Below are positions 34,041-42,465 of a stretch of DNA of 64,000 nt, piece after piece (the first letter of the stretch is position 1; each line of letters starts with the position of its first letter). The stretch covers positions 1 through 64,000 of the forward strand of contig CATLLJ010000002.1 in the NCBI GenBank assembly GCA_950022495.1. The letters run 5' to 3'. Both the position numbers and the translations under genes were made by a program. The notes below the pieces were generated by a model. It saw only the letters and a list, made by a program, of their open reading frames with translations. It was not told the origin of the DNA and did no database searches. Source of the stretch: an uncultured bacterium. Lineage in GTDB: Bacteria; Cyanobacteriota; Vampirovibrionia; Gastranaerophilales; Gastranaerophilaceae.

Positions 34041-34625
34041 ATGTTAAAAAATGAAAAAGAAATAATAAACACACTTAATAATGGCGGAGTAATAGCTTAT
34101 GTTACAGATACAGTCTGGGGATTAGGCTGTTTGCCTGAAAACGAAAAAGCTGTAAAAAAAATTTATGAAATAAAAAAAAGAGAAGCTCAGAAACCATTAA
34201 TTCTAATGTCAAATGAAGTATACAACTTACTAAACTACGTAAAACCAATCCCAAAAGTCGGACAGCAATTAATCAAAAAATATTTCCCCGGAGCTCTAAC
34301 CATTGTGACCGAAAAAAATGAAAACACTCCGGATTATATAACATCAAATATGTCAACAGTCGGAATAAGGGTTCCTGACAATGAAGTTTTCAAAAGAATT
34401 TGCGAAATAATTCCAAACCATGTACTCGCAACAACAAGTGCAAATCTTTCACACCAGCCGTCAGCAAAAACTTATGAACAAGCTGTTGAAAATATGACAG
34501 GACTTGCTGATTTAATTATTGAAGACTACGGACATCCCGCAAAAGGGTTAGAATCAACTGTTGCAGGAGTTATGGGCAACGAATTGAGAATATTCAGGCA
34601 GGGGCAGATTGTTATAGATATATAA
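34041..34625 (+). CDS. tsaC: threonylcarbamoyladenylate synthase (YrdC/Sua5)
   Basis: 194 residues from ATG 34041, with GAGG 7 nt upstream; a TTG at 34029 lies on that site and is not used. It makes threonylcarbamoyl-AMP, the donor for t6A37 in ANN-decoding tRNAs. YrdC features: GGVIAYVTDTVWGLGC, KIYEIKKREAQKPLILM (the KxR motif), FPGALTIV, VGIRVPDN and LATTSANLSHQPS. It lacks the extra Sua5 domain, so the short TsaC form fits. Confidence 0.93.
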   Translation: MLKNEKEIINTLNNGGVIAYVTDTVWGLGCLPENEKAVKKIYEIKKREAQKPLILMSNEVYNLLNYVKPIPKVGQQLIKKYFPGALTIVTEKNENTPDYITSNMSTVGIRVPDNEVFKRICEIIPNHVLATTSANLSHQPSAKTYEQAVENMTGLADLIIEDYGHPAKGLESTVAGVMGNELRIFRQGQIVIDI

Positions 34626-34681
34626 AGAATTTGTATTTTATTTAGTTTTAGACTAAACTTATATAAAACGAGGGAAAAATT

Positions 34682-36247
34682 ATGGAACTTATTTTATATT
34701 TTATTTATCTATATGTAATTATTTATACTGTATATTTTCTAATTCTTGCAATCAGAAATCTGAAAGATACACCTTTTCATATTGAAAGAAAATATTCTAA
34801 ATATGATGAGGTAAAGAACAATTTTGCAGTTATAATATACAGCCATAATCACAAAGATTGCCTGGAAGAACTTGTGGAAGAATTAAAAATGCAGGATTAT
34901 CCGCTTGCAAACTTCAAAGTTTACGCAGTTCTGGATGACTGTAATGACGGTTCTGAAAAACTATTTGAATATGATAAGTTCGTACATGTTGTTAATATCC
35001 AAGATGTCGGTACTCTGGGTAAAAACAAAGCACTTTCTATCTTATTAGAAGAGCTTAAAAAAGATGAAACTATTGATGCTTATGTATTTATTGACGGTAC
35101 AAGACATATTTTTCCTGACTTTTTAACACTTGCAAACGCGGCAATTCAAAAATCTGACGCAATTGTCGGAGAAGTAAATATTAATAGAGACGCTCTTGAT
35201 ATTGTTGATAATATCAAAGCTGTTTATAAAAAATACAAAGCAAACTTCTTTAAACAGTCAAGATCATTATTAGGCTTAACTACAAACATTGATTCCGGAT
35301 TATTTATAGTAAAAAAATCTGTAATTGATGAAGTTGATGAAATCAACTTTAAAGACATAAATTCAGAATTGGAATTCAGTTTATTATTGTCAAAAATGGG
35401 ACATAAATGTGTTTACAATCCTAATATTCAATCCGCAGTATTAGGTCAGGACTGCTCTTTTAAAAACCCTAGATTGACAAAAAGATTTAATCTATTGAAG
35501 AACAATTATAAAAATATTAAAGGATTTAATTTTACATTCATTGAACATGTATGCTCATTATTAAATCCAAACTTCTGGCTATTAGCAGGTTTATACGCAT
35601 TACTAATTATATATTCATATAATTGTCAATTTATTGTCCGCTGTAATGTTGTAATTTTTTCTGCAATATTGCTGATTGCAATCTTTGGATTAAGTCTGGT
35701 AAATGCAAAATTAAATACTAAAGAAATAATGTTATTACTTCTTTATCCGGTATATTCAATTTGTCATATTATAAGGAATTTCCCTCCAATTCGCTGCTTA
35801 TTGAAAAAACTAGGAGCAACATCAGACAAAGAAGTTGATAAATTAGCAATTGATGTTATGGTTCAAACAAAACACGGCGATAGAGGATGTAAATTAGAAT
35901 TTATTTCAACCGAAAACGGTTTGTCAAAAATAAGATTTATCTACAAAAACAAAAAATACACCACCTCATCACACCTAAGAATGATTGACGCTTTACAGCA
36001 ATTAAAATCAAAAATGGATGATTATGGTTTGGTTCTAAAAATTTGCAGTTGCTGTTCGATGTTCACATCTTGTGTTGACGGCTCAAAAAATATGTTAAAA
36101 GGACAATGTCATAATGATTACCCTAGTCCGCTGCTAAGCGAACCACGCCCGACTTTGATATGGAATTCCTGCTCTTGCTTTGAACAGGCAAAAGTAAATA
36201 ATTTCATTGAAGAAATGGCACAAGAAGTTGAAAATCAGAATGGATAA
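34682..36247 (+). CDS. membrane glycosyltransferase family 2 with Cys-rich tail
   Basis: 521 residues. One N-terminal membrane helix (1-25) precedes a GT-A domain: FAVIIYSHNHKDCLEELVEEL, YAVLDDCNDGS, VFIDGTRHIFPDFL. Then come SGLFIVKKSVIDEV and a pair of membrane helices near 295-350. This layout matches processive or polyprenyl-type glycosyltransferases. From about 390 there is an extra domain ending in a cluster of cysteines (ICSCCSMFTSCVDGS, GQCHNDYP, NSCSCFEQA) that is not part of the GT family. Sugar and acceptor unknown. GAGGG precedes the ATG. Confidence 0.8.
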   Translation: MELILYFIYLYVIIYTVYFLILAIRNLKDTPFHIERKYSKYDEVKNNFAVIIYSHNHKDCLEELVEELKMQDYPLANFKVYAVLDDCNDGSEKLFEYDKFVHVVNIQDVGTLGKNKALSILLEELKKDETIDAYVFIDGTRHIFPDFLTLANAAIQKSDAIVGEVNINRDALDIVDNIKAVYKKYKANFFKQSRSLLGLTTNIDSGLFIVKKSVIDEVDEINFKDINSELEFSLLLSKMGHKCVYNPNIQSAVLGQDCSFKNPRLTKRFNLLKNNYKNIKGFNFTFIEHVCSLLNPNFWLLAGLYALLIIYSYNCQFIVRCNVVIFSAILLIAIFGLSLVNAKLNTKEIMLLLLYPVYSICHIIRNFPPIRCLLKKLGATSDKEVDKLAIDVMVQTKHGDRGCKLEFISTENGLSKIRFIYKNKKYTTSSHLRMIDALQQLKSKMDDYGLVLKICSCCSMFTSCVDGSKNMLKGQCHNDYPSPLLSEPRPTLIWNSCSCFEQAKVNNFIEEMAQEVENQNG

Positions 36248-36262
36248 ATTACTAATCCGTAG

Positions 36263-36268
36263 TATAAT
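36263..36268 (+). promoter_or_regulatory. -10 element 6 nt before ATG
   Basis: TATAAT, TTAAGT, ATG at 36275, with no Shine-Dalgarno sequence. Confidence 0.5.
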
Positions 36269-36274
36269 TTAAGT

Positions 36275-37438
36275 ATGAAGAAGATATTTAGCTTTATATT
36301 AATATTAACATTACTTGCCGCTAATCTTTCAACGGTAAATGCTTTGGCTGAACCGCTCAAAGGCTCTGTTGTTGAAAACGACCAGTATCAAAGAATTGAA
36401 GATGAATTATTTACTGGCAAAGTTGAAAGTTTAAACCGAAAAGACATCATCAATATGACGGTTTCACAGGTTTTAGATTCGTCATTCTCAGTTGAAGGGG
36501 ACGAATTTTTTGCAGAAGTAACTTCAGATGTGTATGGAGATAAAGGAATTATTATTCCAAAAGGAACAGTCGCTCATGGCAAGTTAGCCAACACAACAGC
36601 TCCGGCAAGAGGCGGCAGAGAAGCCTCAATGACATTGTCCTTTGATTACTTGGTTACACCTGACGGACGCGAAATACCTATTGAAGGAAAAATGACAACA
36701 AAATTACATCCGGTTGCATCAGGTGCCAAAATTGTCGCACAGGATGTGGGATATACCGTTGCAGGAGGTGCAGTTGGCGGATTTATGGCACTGAATTGGC
36801 TTGGGCTGGAAGCTGCAATTGCATCGCAGGGATATACTCTTGCCGGTGGTGCAGCATTAGGCGGTGTTGCAGGTTTAGGAATTGCATTAATCAGAAAAGG
36901 TAATCACGTTTTAATTGCTCCGGGAGACGAAATCAAAGTTAAAATAATGTCACCGGTTGATTTACCTGTATATAAAGAAGACGCTTTAAAACAGGAAGAA
37001 GTGTTTTATGACGGTTTGACAATTAATATAAACGACATAAAACATGAAAAAGATCCTTTTGGTGAAGTAAACACATTGACTTTAACCGTATTAATTTCAA
37101 ACATGTCTGACAAAACATTATCAGGATTTGATATGGTCCTTGTTAATGATTACAATGCAAAATTCAGTCCTTCAATTTTTGGAGATACAAAATTAATGTT
37201 CAGACAAATTCACCCGGGAGATAAGTTAGTAGCGAATGTATCTTTTGCAGTAGATAATATCAATAGAAAATTCTGGTTAACATTCTACGATAGAAAAACA
37301 AGCGACGTAATTACTAAAATTTCATTAGATAATGCATATCGTTCTATCCCTCAAAAAACAAAAAAGAAAAATGAAAAAATAAAAACATCTAAAAAAAATT
37401 ATAAAAAAGACGAAGATTTTATGAACATGGATTTTTAG
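36275..37438 (+). CDS. secreted unknown protein with glycine-rich hydrophobic core
   Basis: 387 residues. A signal peptide (FILILTLLAANLSTVNA) leads into a beta-rich domain. DKGIIIPKGTVAHGKL and ASMTLSFDYLVTPDGREIPIEG resemble the core of VirB10/TrbI-type or similar envelope barrels (IPKGTxxxG and the DGxxxPLxG hairpin). Gly/Ala helices at about 160-210 (GGAVGGFMALNWLGLEAAI; GGAALGGVAGLGIALI) look like a glycine zipper. The tail is Lys-rich. Envelope location is inferred. Confidence 0.6.
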   Translation: MKKIFSFILILTLLAANLSTVNALAEPLKGSVVENDQYQRIEDELFTGKVESLNRKDIINMTVSQVLDSSFSVEGDEFFAEVTSDVYGDKGIIIPKGTVAHGKLANTTAPARGGREASMTLSFDYLVTPDGREIPIEGKMTTKLHPVASGAKIVAQDVGYTVAGGAVGGFMALNWLGLEAAIASQGYTLAGGAALGGVAGLGIALIRKGNHVLIAPGDEIKVKIMSPVDLPVYKEDALKQEEVFYDGLTININDIKHEKDPFGEVNTLTLTVLISNMSDKTLSGFDMVLVNDYNAKFSPSIFGDTKLMFRQIHPGDKLVANVSFAVDNINRKFWLTFYDRKTSDVITKISLDNAYRSIPQKTKKKNEKIKTSKKNYKKDEDFMNMDF

Positions 37439-37509
37439 TCCTGAAAAACTCTCAAATACTACGTATTGTAAAGTTTTTAGGAAAGGACTTGTAAAAAAAC
37501 TTTGAGTAT

Positions 37510-37526
37510 ATTACAATTATAGTAAT
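37510..37526. promoter_or_regulatory. possible operator before the BlaI-type gene
   Basis: ATTAC-AATTATA-GTAAT is an inverted repeat 22 nt before the start of the BlaI/MecI-type gene. Known BlaI/MecI operators have ATTAC-N4-GTAAT cores, so the half sites match but the spacing here is longer. Confidence 0.35.
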
Positions 37527-37548
37527 TAGAAAGTTATAGGAGGAAAAT

Positions 37549-37893
37549 ATGGTTTGCGGATCTTTAGAAATTGAAATTTTAAACATTTTTTGGAACTTTA
37601 CTTCAGCAAATGAAGATGTAGATATTTCAATTCAAGATGTAGTTGACGAACTTTCAAAAAATGGTGTTGAAAGAGCATATACAACTATTAAAACCGTTAT
37701 GGACAGATTAGTTTCTAAAAGCATCTTAGTTAGATATAAGGTTGGTAAAAAGTTTTTCTACAGAGTTACAATGGATAAAAGAGAAATGGCTCTGGACATG
37801 CTTAACGAATTCACAAACAACTTTTTCAACGGTGACTACGTTGAAATGATGCGTTTTGTTGAACACGAAACAGATAAACTTTTAGTAAAATAA
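37549..37893 (+). CDS. BlaI/MecI-type transcriptional repressor
   Basis: 114 residues, the typical size. The winged-helix domain is SLEIEILNIFWNF, DVVDELSKNGVERAYTTIKTVMDRLVSKSILVRYKVGKKFFYRV, with the family wording (AYTTIxTxxxRLxxKxxL) clear. A C-terminal dimer helix follows. Such repressors usually pair with a BlaR1-type sensor protease; none is adjacent. AGGAGGA precedes the ATG. It sits before a small unknown gene and a secreted protein that could be its targets. Confidence 0.9.
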   Translation: MVCGSLEIEILNIFWNFTSANEDVDISIQDVVDELSKNGVERAYTTIKTVMDRLVSKSILVRYKVGKKFFYRVTMDKREMALDMLNEFTNNFFNGDYVEMMRFVEHETDKLLVK

Positions 37894-37898
37894 TTATT

Positions 37899-38282
37899 AT
37901 GACAGAAGAGCTTACCGACAGGCAAAAAGTTGCCCTAATTCTAAAACTGGTCAGAATCGGGGATTTAAGTGTTAGAGAAGGAATGCTTGCATATCCCAAA
38001 GATACGGAAGATGAAAGCTTAATTGCAGCATATCACGCCCTTATTCACTACGAAGCCGATGAAGATTTAAGAAATAGGGATATGTTATACCGGGAAGAAC
38101 AGGATGACTATCTTGAATTTTTGTCGTATATTTTAGAAAGGAATGAAGATTTACCGGAAAATATTATTGCAAATTACAAACAATATTATGATTCCGCACC
38201 AATACTTCATAAAAAAACACTTAAAGGCTTTTTTAAAAGTTTCTGGAAAACACTCAATATAGACAAAAGGAGAGACAAATGA
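37899..38282 (+). CDS. small unknown protein
   Basis: 127 residues, acidic and helical, beginning MTEELTDRQKVALILKLVRIGDLSVREGML. No signal peptide or cysteine. It starts 5 nt after the BlaI-type gene and overlaps the start of the next gene by 4 nt (ATGA), so the three are one operon. No family recognised. Confidence 0.65.
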   Translation: MTEELTDRQKVALILKLVRIGDLSVREGMLAYPKDTEDESLIAAYHALIHYEADEDLRNRDMLYREEQDDYLEFLSYILERNEDLPENIIANYKQYYDSAPILHKKTLKGFFKSFWKTLNIDKRRDK

Positions 38283-39364
38283 AAAAATTACATATTGCAT
38301 TAGCAATTTTAGTTTGCACAATTATGTCATTATCACTAAAAGTTATTGCAAATGAAACTCAAACACCAGCAGCAGAACAAACTCAAGCAGTTGAACAGGT
38401 AAAAGACATTGAAATTATCCCGACAATGGCAAGCCCATCTCTATCTCCAAATAGGATTTGGGTTGGAACATTCCAAATCGTATGGAATGAAATGATGGAC
38501 AATATCATTTACGGTCCAATCAGATTTGAAAAATACAATTCAAAAGTTGCAAAAGCCTTAAATAAACAAGAATTCAAAAAAACAAATATTAGTTCAAATT
38601 CATACTATACAAAATATGGCGTTGTATCTCCTGATTTAAAATCAATAATTGAAACAGGAATCAAAGATAAATTCAATGAAACAAGCGACATATTAGACAT
38701 GTTTGACTGGACTTATGATCCAAATAGATTATTTGTCTATGCAATGTTGAAAAAAGATTTTAAATTTGTTACACCTTTCGACAAATTATCAGAAGGAGGT
38801 TTTGGACAAAACTACACTCCTGTTCAATATTTTGGTATAAACGAAGACAGTAATAAAAAATTATACAAAAATGTCAATGTTTTATTTTATAATTCACACA
38901 ACGACTTTGCAGTAAAATTAATTACAAAAGATAAAGATACAGTTCTACTTTATAGAACTGATGACGATAAAACTTTTGACAAATATTATGCTGATTTAAC
39001 ATCAAAAAATAAAAAATATTCCGGTAACAAAAAGTTCACATCTGATGATAAATTACGAATTCCTGATATAAATCTATATCAAGAAACTTCATTCCCTGAT
39101 GTTGAAGGACATGATATCAAAGGTACAATGTATAGAATTGATAAAACAATTGAAACCGTTGATTTTAAAATGAATAATGAAGGCGTAAAATTAAAAAGTG
39201 AAGCTGCAATAATGATGAAATGCCTCGCTATGCCAATTGAACGAGGTCGTAACTTCATGTTTACTGACAATTTTGTTTTATTCCTTATTGAAAAAGGACA
39301 AAAAGTGCCATATTACGCAATGAGAGTTCATGATATTGAGACATTAAATAAAACAGGTCGTTAA
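38279..39364 (+). CDS. secreted unknown protein, weak serpin-like C-terminus
   Basis: 361 residues with a signal peptide (LHIALAILVCTIMSLSLKVIA). The body is an aromatic-rich globular domain: NRIWVGTFQIVWNEMMDNI, DILDMFDWTYDPNRLFVYAML, VLFYNSHNDFAVKLITKDKD. The ending GVKLKSEAAIMM, then FMFTDNFVLFLIEKG and YYAMRVHD, resembles the order of the serpin hinge, F-x-F-x-x-x-F-x-F-x-I-x and final strand. That is only a distant likeness. An extracytoplasmic protein is safe; protease inhibition is speculative. GGAGAGA precedes the ATG, which overlaps the previous gene by 4 nt. Confidence 0.6.
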   Translation: MKKLHIALAILVCTIMSLSLKVIANETQTPAAEQTQAVEQVKDIEIIPTMASPSLSPNRIWVGTFQIVWNEMMDNIIYGPIRFEKYNSKVAKALNKQEFKKTNISSNSYYTKYGVVSPDLKSIIETGIKDKFNETSDILDMFDWTYDPNRLFVYAMLKKDFKFVTPFDKLSEGGFGQNYTPVQYFGINEDSNKKLYKNVNVLFYNSHNDFAVKLITKDKDTVLLYRTDDDKTFDKYYADLTSKNKKYSGNKKFTSDDKLRIPDINLYQETSFPDVEGHDIKGTMYRIDKTIETVDFKMNNEGVKLKSEAAIMMKCLAMPIERGRNFMFTDNFVLFLIEKGQKVPYYAMRVHDIETLNKTGR

Positions 39365-39388
39365 TATTTAGTAAAAAAGAAAATATAA

Positions 39389-42349
39389 TTATGGTTTAGG
39401 TGGATTAATTGTAAAATGATCCACCTTTAATCCATAACTAGCAATTCTTTTATTAACATTGATATCTCTATTCATATTACCTTCTTCAGGATTTAAAATA
39501 TATATCAACTCTTCAAAATCACTATCTTGAGTAATATTATTTTCATTCACCCAGTCTTTTATTTCAGACAAATATTCATTATAATGTCTTCTAATTTGAA
39601 CAAGATTAGGTTTCTTCTTAGGTGCAAATTTAAATTGTTCACTATCAACACCAATAGCATACGATTCTCCGCAAGGGAACTTTTTAACCAGAGATACTAA
39701 TTCTAATTTATCACACAGCATCTCTAAACTTAATTTATAAGCATTTTCGTCCCCTATGGTTTCATAAAATGCATCGGCTAAAGCCTGTTCCATAGCTAAC
39801 ATTTCTAATTTGCGTTCAAATTTTGAAATTCGAGCTTTTGGCATTCCAAATACTTTTGAGCCGCTTGCCGCATCTTTTCTTCTAACACAAACTTTATGCA
39901 TAAAATCATTCATTGTAAAACCATTATCGACGTTTGACCTTAATGCTAATCCAACTTCATCAATATATGAATTCACGAATTCCGGCGGAAGGAATGGAAA
40001 TCTGTGGCTGAAAAGGACCTTAGCATGTGCCAGATTATTTTTAAAATCAACATAAATACCATTATCTAAAGCTTCTGAGAGTAATGGATTAGTGCGTAAA
40101 CTTTCTGGCATATTGGCAATGAATTTTCTGGCAAAGGCTTTTTTAACATCCAGACTATAAGCAGTTTTATCAGAGAATAAAATTAAAGCGGATCTTCCGT
40201 ATGATTTTATATATTCAGCTAACTCATTACGAAGTTGAACATATTCTTGATTGCTTACCGACCCGTCATTACCATGAAGCAGGAAGTTATAATCTATAAT
40301 TTCTTCAACTTTTTCATCAGATAAATCTTTTTTAAAGTTTTCGTATAATTCATTTATTCTATTAGAATAATTTGATTTGTATTTATTCCTGATAAATAAA
40401 GTATACATTTTATTATTATTTTTATGAGAAATAATTTTTATTGGAGATTCTCCGCGTTCCAGATGATACATTGCCATTTTAACATCAGAATTTGACATCT
40501 CATAAACAGATGCATCATTTGTTGTGGCATACAATATCTCAGCCATTGCAGCTTCTATTGCTCTATTTACACGAGCGACACCCGGAAGTTCTTCTGACAT
40601 TATTAGTTTTAGTCTTGCTATATCTTCTTCAGAAATAGGTTCGCCTCTCAAATTTTTTGTCCAAAGTCTAACAACATCTTCCGGCAATTCATTTAAAACT
40701 TTTTCGTACATATCTGAATAGAAATTTTTTGGTATTGATTTAATTTTTCCATACACATGAGAATTATAAGCTTCCCTGAACTCTGTTTTATAATCTTGCT
40801 CTTCAACAACTTGAGATGCTTTTTCAAGTTCAGCCAGTCTTGCGGCTTCTTCTGCCTTCAACCTGTCTAATTGTTTAATCCTATAATTTTTATCTCTATT
40901 AATTTGATTTTTTAATTCTTCAAAAGTTCCGCGTTTAATAGCCAAATCAACTTTTAATTGAGATTGTCTGATATTATTTCCTAATTTTTCAGCATAATCT
41001 GGATGAGTTTCCCAGAACTCAGACATAACTCTTGATTGAAACTGGCTAAATTCGTCTGTTGAATATAAAATATTCACAGGCTTGTAGTGCTGATATTTTT
41101 TCAAATGTGCAGATAAATCTTTAATAATATCAAAACTATTGTTCCATGCATCAATCATTGCATAACGAACCGGTTCTGCTCCGGACTTCATTTTTGAGAT
41201 ATATTCAGTTCGTTCAACAGAAGACATCTTTTGCCATCTTTGAACAAGTCTAACCATCTTTTTAAGATGGAGCGTATCTTTATCTGCTTCTGATAATGAT
41301 TGTTCATAATTTCTAAGATTATGAGTCGCCCACATTATGAACAATTTATCATCACCTAATTTTGATTTAACCTTAACTCGTTTTGATTTTTCTACAGGTT
41401 CTGCTTCTTGCTCCGGCTCAACCCCTAAAGCTTTTTGTTCACGTTTTTCCGCACGTTTTACCTTTTTATAAGCCTTAAGCATAGCCGTTTCCGGATCAGT
41501 ATCCGCAATCATCTCTAATTTTTCATCTAAGGTTAATTTATTCCACCAGTTTTCAAAAGTTAATACAGATTTTTTTGCTCTTGAAGTTCTTTCCTCAACA
41601 CTTAAATTATTCCAAAAATCATTTAAACCTTTAGAAATTTTCTGCCCCATAAAATCTGAATAACCGTCACGGGTATAACGCAAAGATTGCTGGTATTCCC
41701 TATCAGGGGACTTAATCCCAAGAGCTTTTAACGTAGAAGAATGAATGAATTCAGAATCAGGATTACTTGATTTAAAATCAACCTTAAAATCTTCCTGCAA
41801 ATCATTTTCTAAATCTTGATTTATTTCATCAATAGTTTTAGCTTCTAAAAATATCTTTTTAACAAGATAAACAGTCAAATCTTCATTATCACGTAACGCA
41901 CCAATTCCATATAAATCCAGCAATTCTTTATTTTGTCTTAAAGAATTCAAAATTCCACGGGTAGATTTTACCGAATCGGTATCTCTCAATGAATCAAATA
42001 ACGGTTCTTCCGGATATGCATTTTTAATATATTCAACAGATTTTGCATCTTCCAGTTTTGCAAAAGCTTTTTGTTGAGCTTCTAACGGGGTATAAATCTC
42101 ACGATATTTAAGCGGTTCTACAAAGTTTCTTACAGTTATAGGCATTCTGTCTTTATTTTCATCATAAAATCTATTTAACCCTTTATCCACACGTGCACCG
42201 AAGAATAGCATATAGTCATTGAAATTATTAATCAGAGAATTCTGAGAGCCTGCTGTATATTTATTATTTATTTGATTTTCTTGATTGTTTTGAGGTTTGT
42301 TATTTTCATAACGCAGAACATTATATTTTATAACAGGGGAGATTTTCAT
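39389..42349 (-). CDS. 986-residue unknown protein with N-terminal FG motif
   Basis: The N-terminal 45 residues are Asn/Gln-rich and lead to FFGARV at 49-54. The rest is Glu/Lys-rich and mostly helical, with a long charged segment at about 290-330 and a coiled-coil-like stretch near 480-530 (KRGTFEELKNQINRDKNYRIKQL and following). Repeated short units such as W-x-x-L-x-x-E-E-R and M-x-x-x-W occur. No signal peptide, membrane helix or known domain is seen. It diverges from the aminotransferase fusion, which has the same kind of N-terminus. Cell location and role unknown. Confidence 0.65.
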   Translation of the reverse strand: MKISPVIKYNVLRYENNKPQNNQENQINNKYTAGSQNSLINNFNDYMLFFGARVDKGLNRFYDENKDRMPITVRNFVEPLKYREIYTPLEAQQKAFAKLEDAKSVEYIKNAYPEEPLFDSLRDTDSVKSTRGILNSLRQNKELLDLYGIGALRDNEDLTVYLVKKIFLEAKTIDEINQDLENDLQEDFKVDFKSSNPDSEFIHSSTLKALGIKSPDREYQQSLRYTRDGYSDFMGQKISKGLNDFWNNLSVEERTSRAKKSVLTFENWWNKLTLDEKLEMIADTDPETAMLKAYKKVKRAEKREQKALGVEPEQEAEPVEKSKRVKVKSKLGDDKLFIMWATHNLRNYEQSLSEADKDTLHLKKMVRLVQRWQKMSSVERTEYISKMKSGAEPVRYAMIDAWNNSFDIIKDLSAHLKKYQHYKPVNILYSTDEFSQFQSRVMSEFWETHPDYAEKLGNNIRQSQLKVDLAIKRGTFEELKNQINRDKNYRIKQLDRLKAEEAARLAELEKASQVVEEQDYKTEFREAYNSHVYGKIKSIPKNFYSDMYEKVLNELPEDVVRLWTKNLRGEPISEEDIARLKLIMSEELPGVARVNRAIEAAMAEILYATTNDASVYEMSNSDVKMAMYHLERGESPIKIISHKNNNKMYTLFIRNKYKSNYSNRINELYENFKKDLSDEKVEEIIDYNFLLHGNDGSVSNQEYVQLRNELAEYIKSYGRSALILFSDKTAYSLDVKKAFARKFIANMPESLRTNPLLSEALDNGIYVDFKNNLAHAKVLFSHRFPFLPPEFVNSYIDEVGLALRSNVDNGFTMNDFMHKVCVRRKDAASGSKVFGMPKARISKFERKLEMLAMEQALADAFYETIGDENAYKLSLEMLCDKLELVSLVKKFPCGESYAIGVDSEQFKFAPKKKPNLVQIRRHYNEYLSEIKDWVNENNITQDSDFEELIYILNPEEGNMNRDINVNKRIASYGLKVDHFTINPPKP

Positions 42350-42453
42350 GTATATTAATCCTTTCAGTACAATAATAATAAACTACCTGAAAAATAAATT
42401 TGCTAAATATATTAACTTTTTTTTAATTATAGCAAAAATATTTTCAGAGGTTT

Positions 42454-42459
42454 TATATA
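42454..42459 (+). promoter_or_regulatory. possible -10 element 6 nt before ATG
   Basis: TATATA, AATACT, ATG at 42466. CAGAGG lies about 16 nt before the ATG, too far for a normal binding site. Confidence 0.3.
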
Positions 42460-42465
42460 AATACT

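Noticed and set aside
37899-38282. BlaR-type sensor protease partner of the BlaI-like regulator
   Set aside because: The adjacent 127-residue protein has no membrane helix and no HExxH motif.
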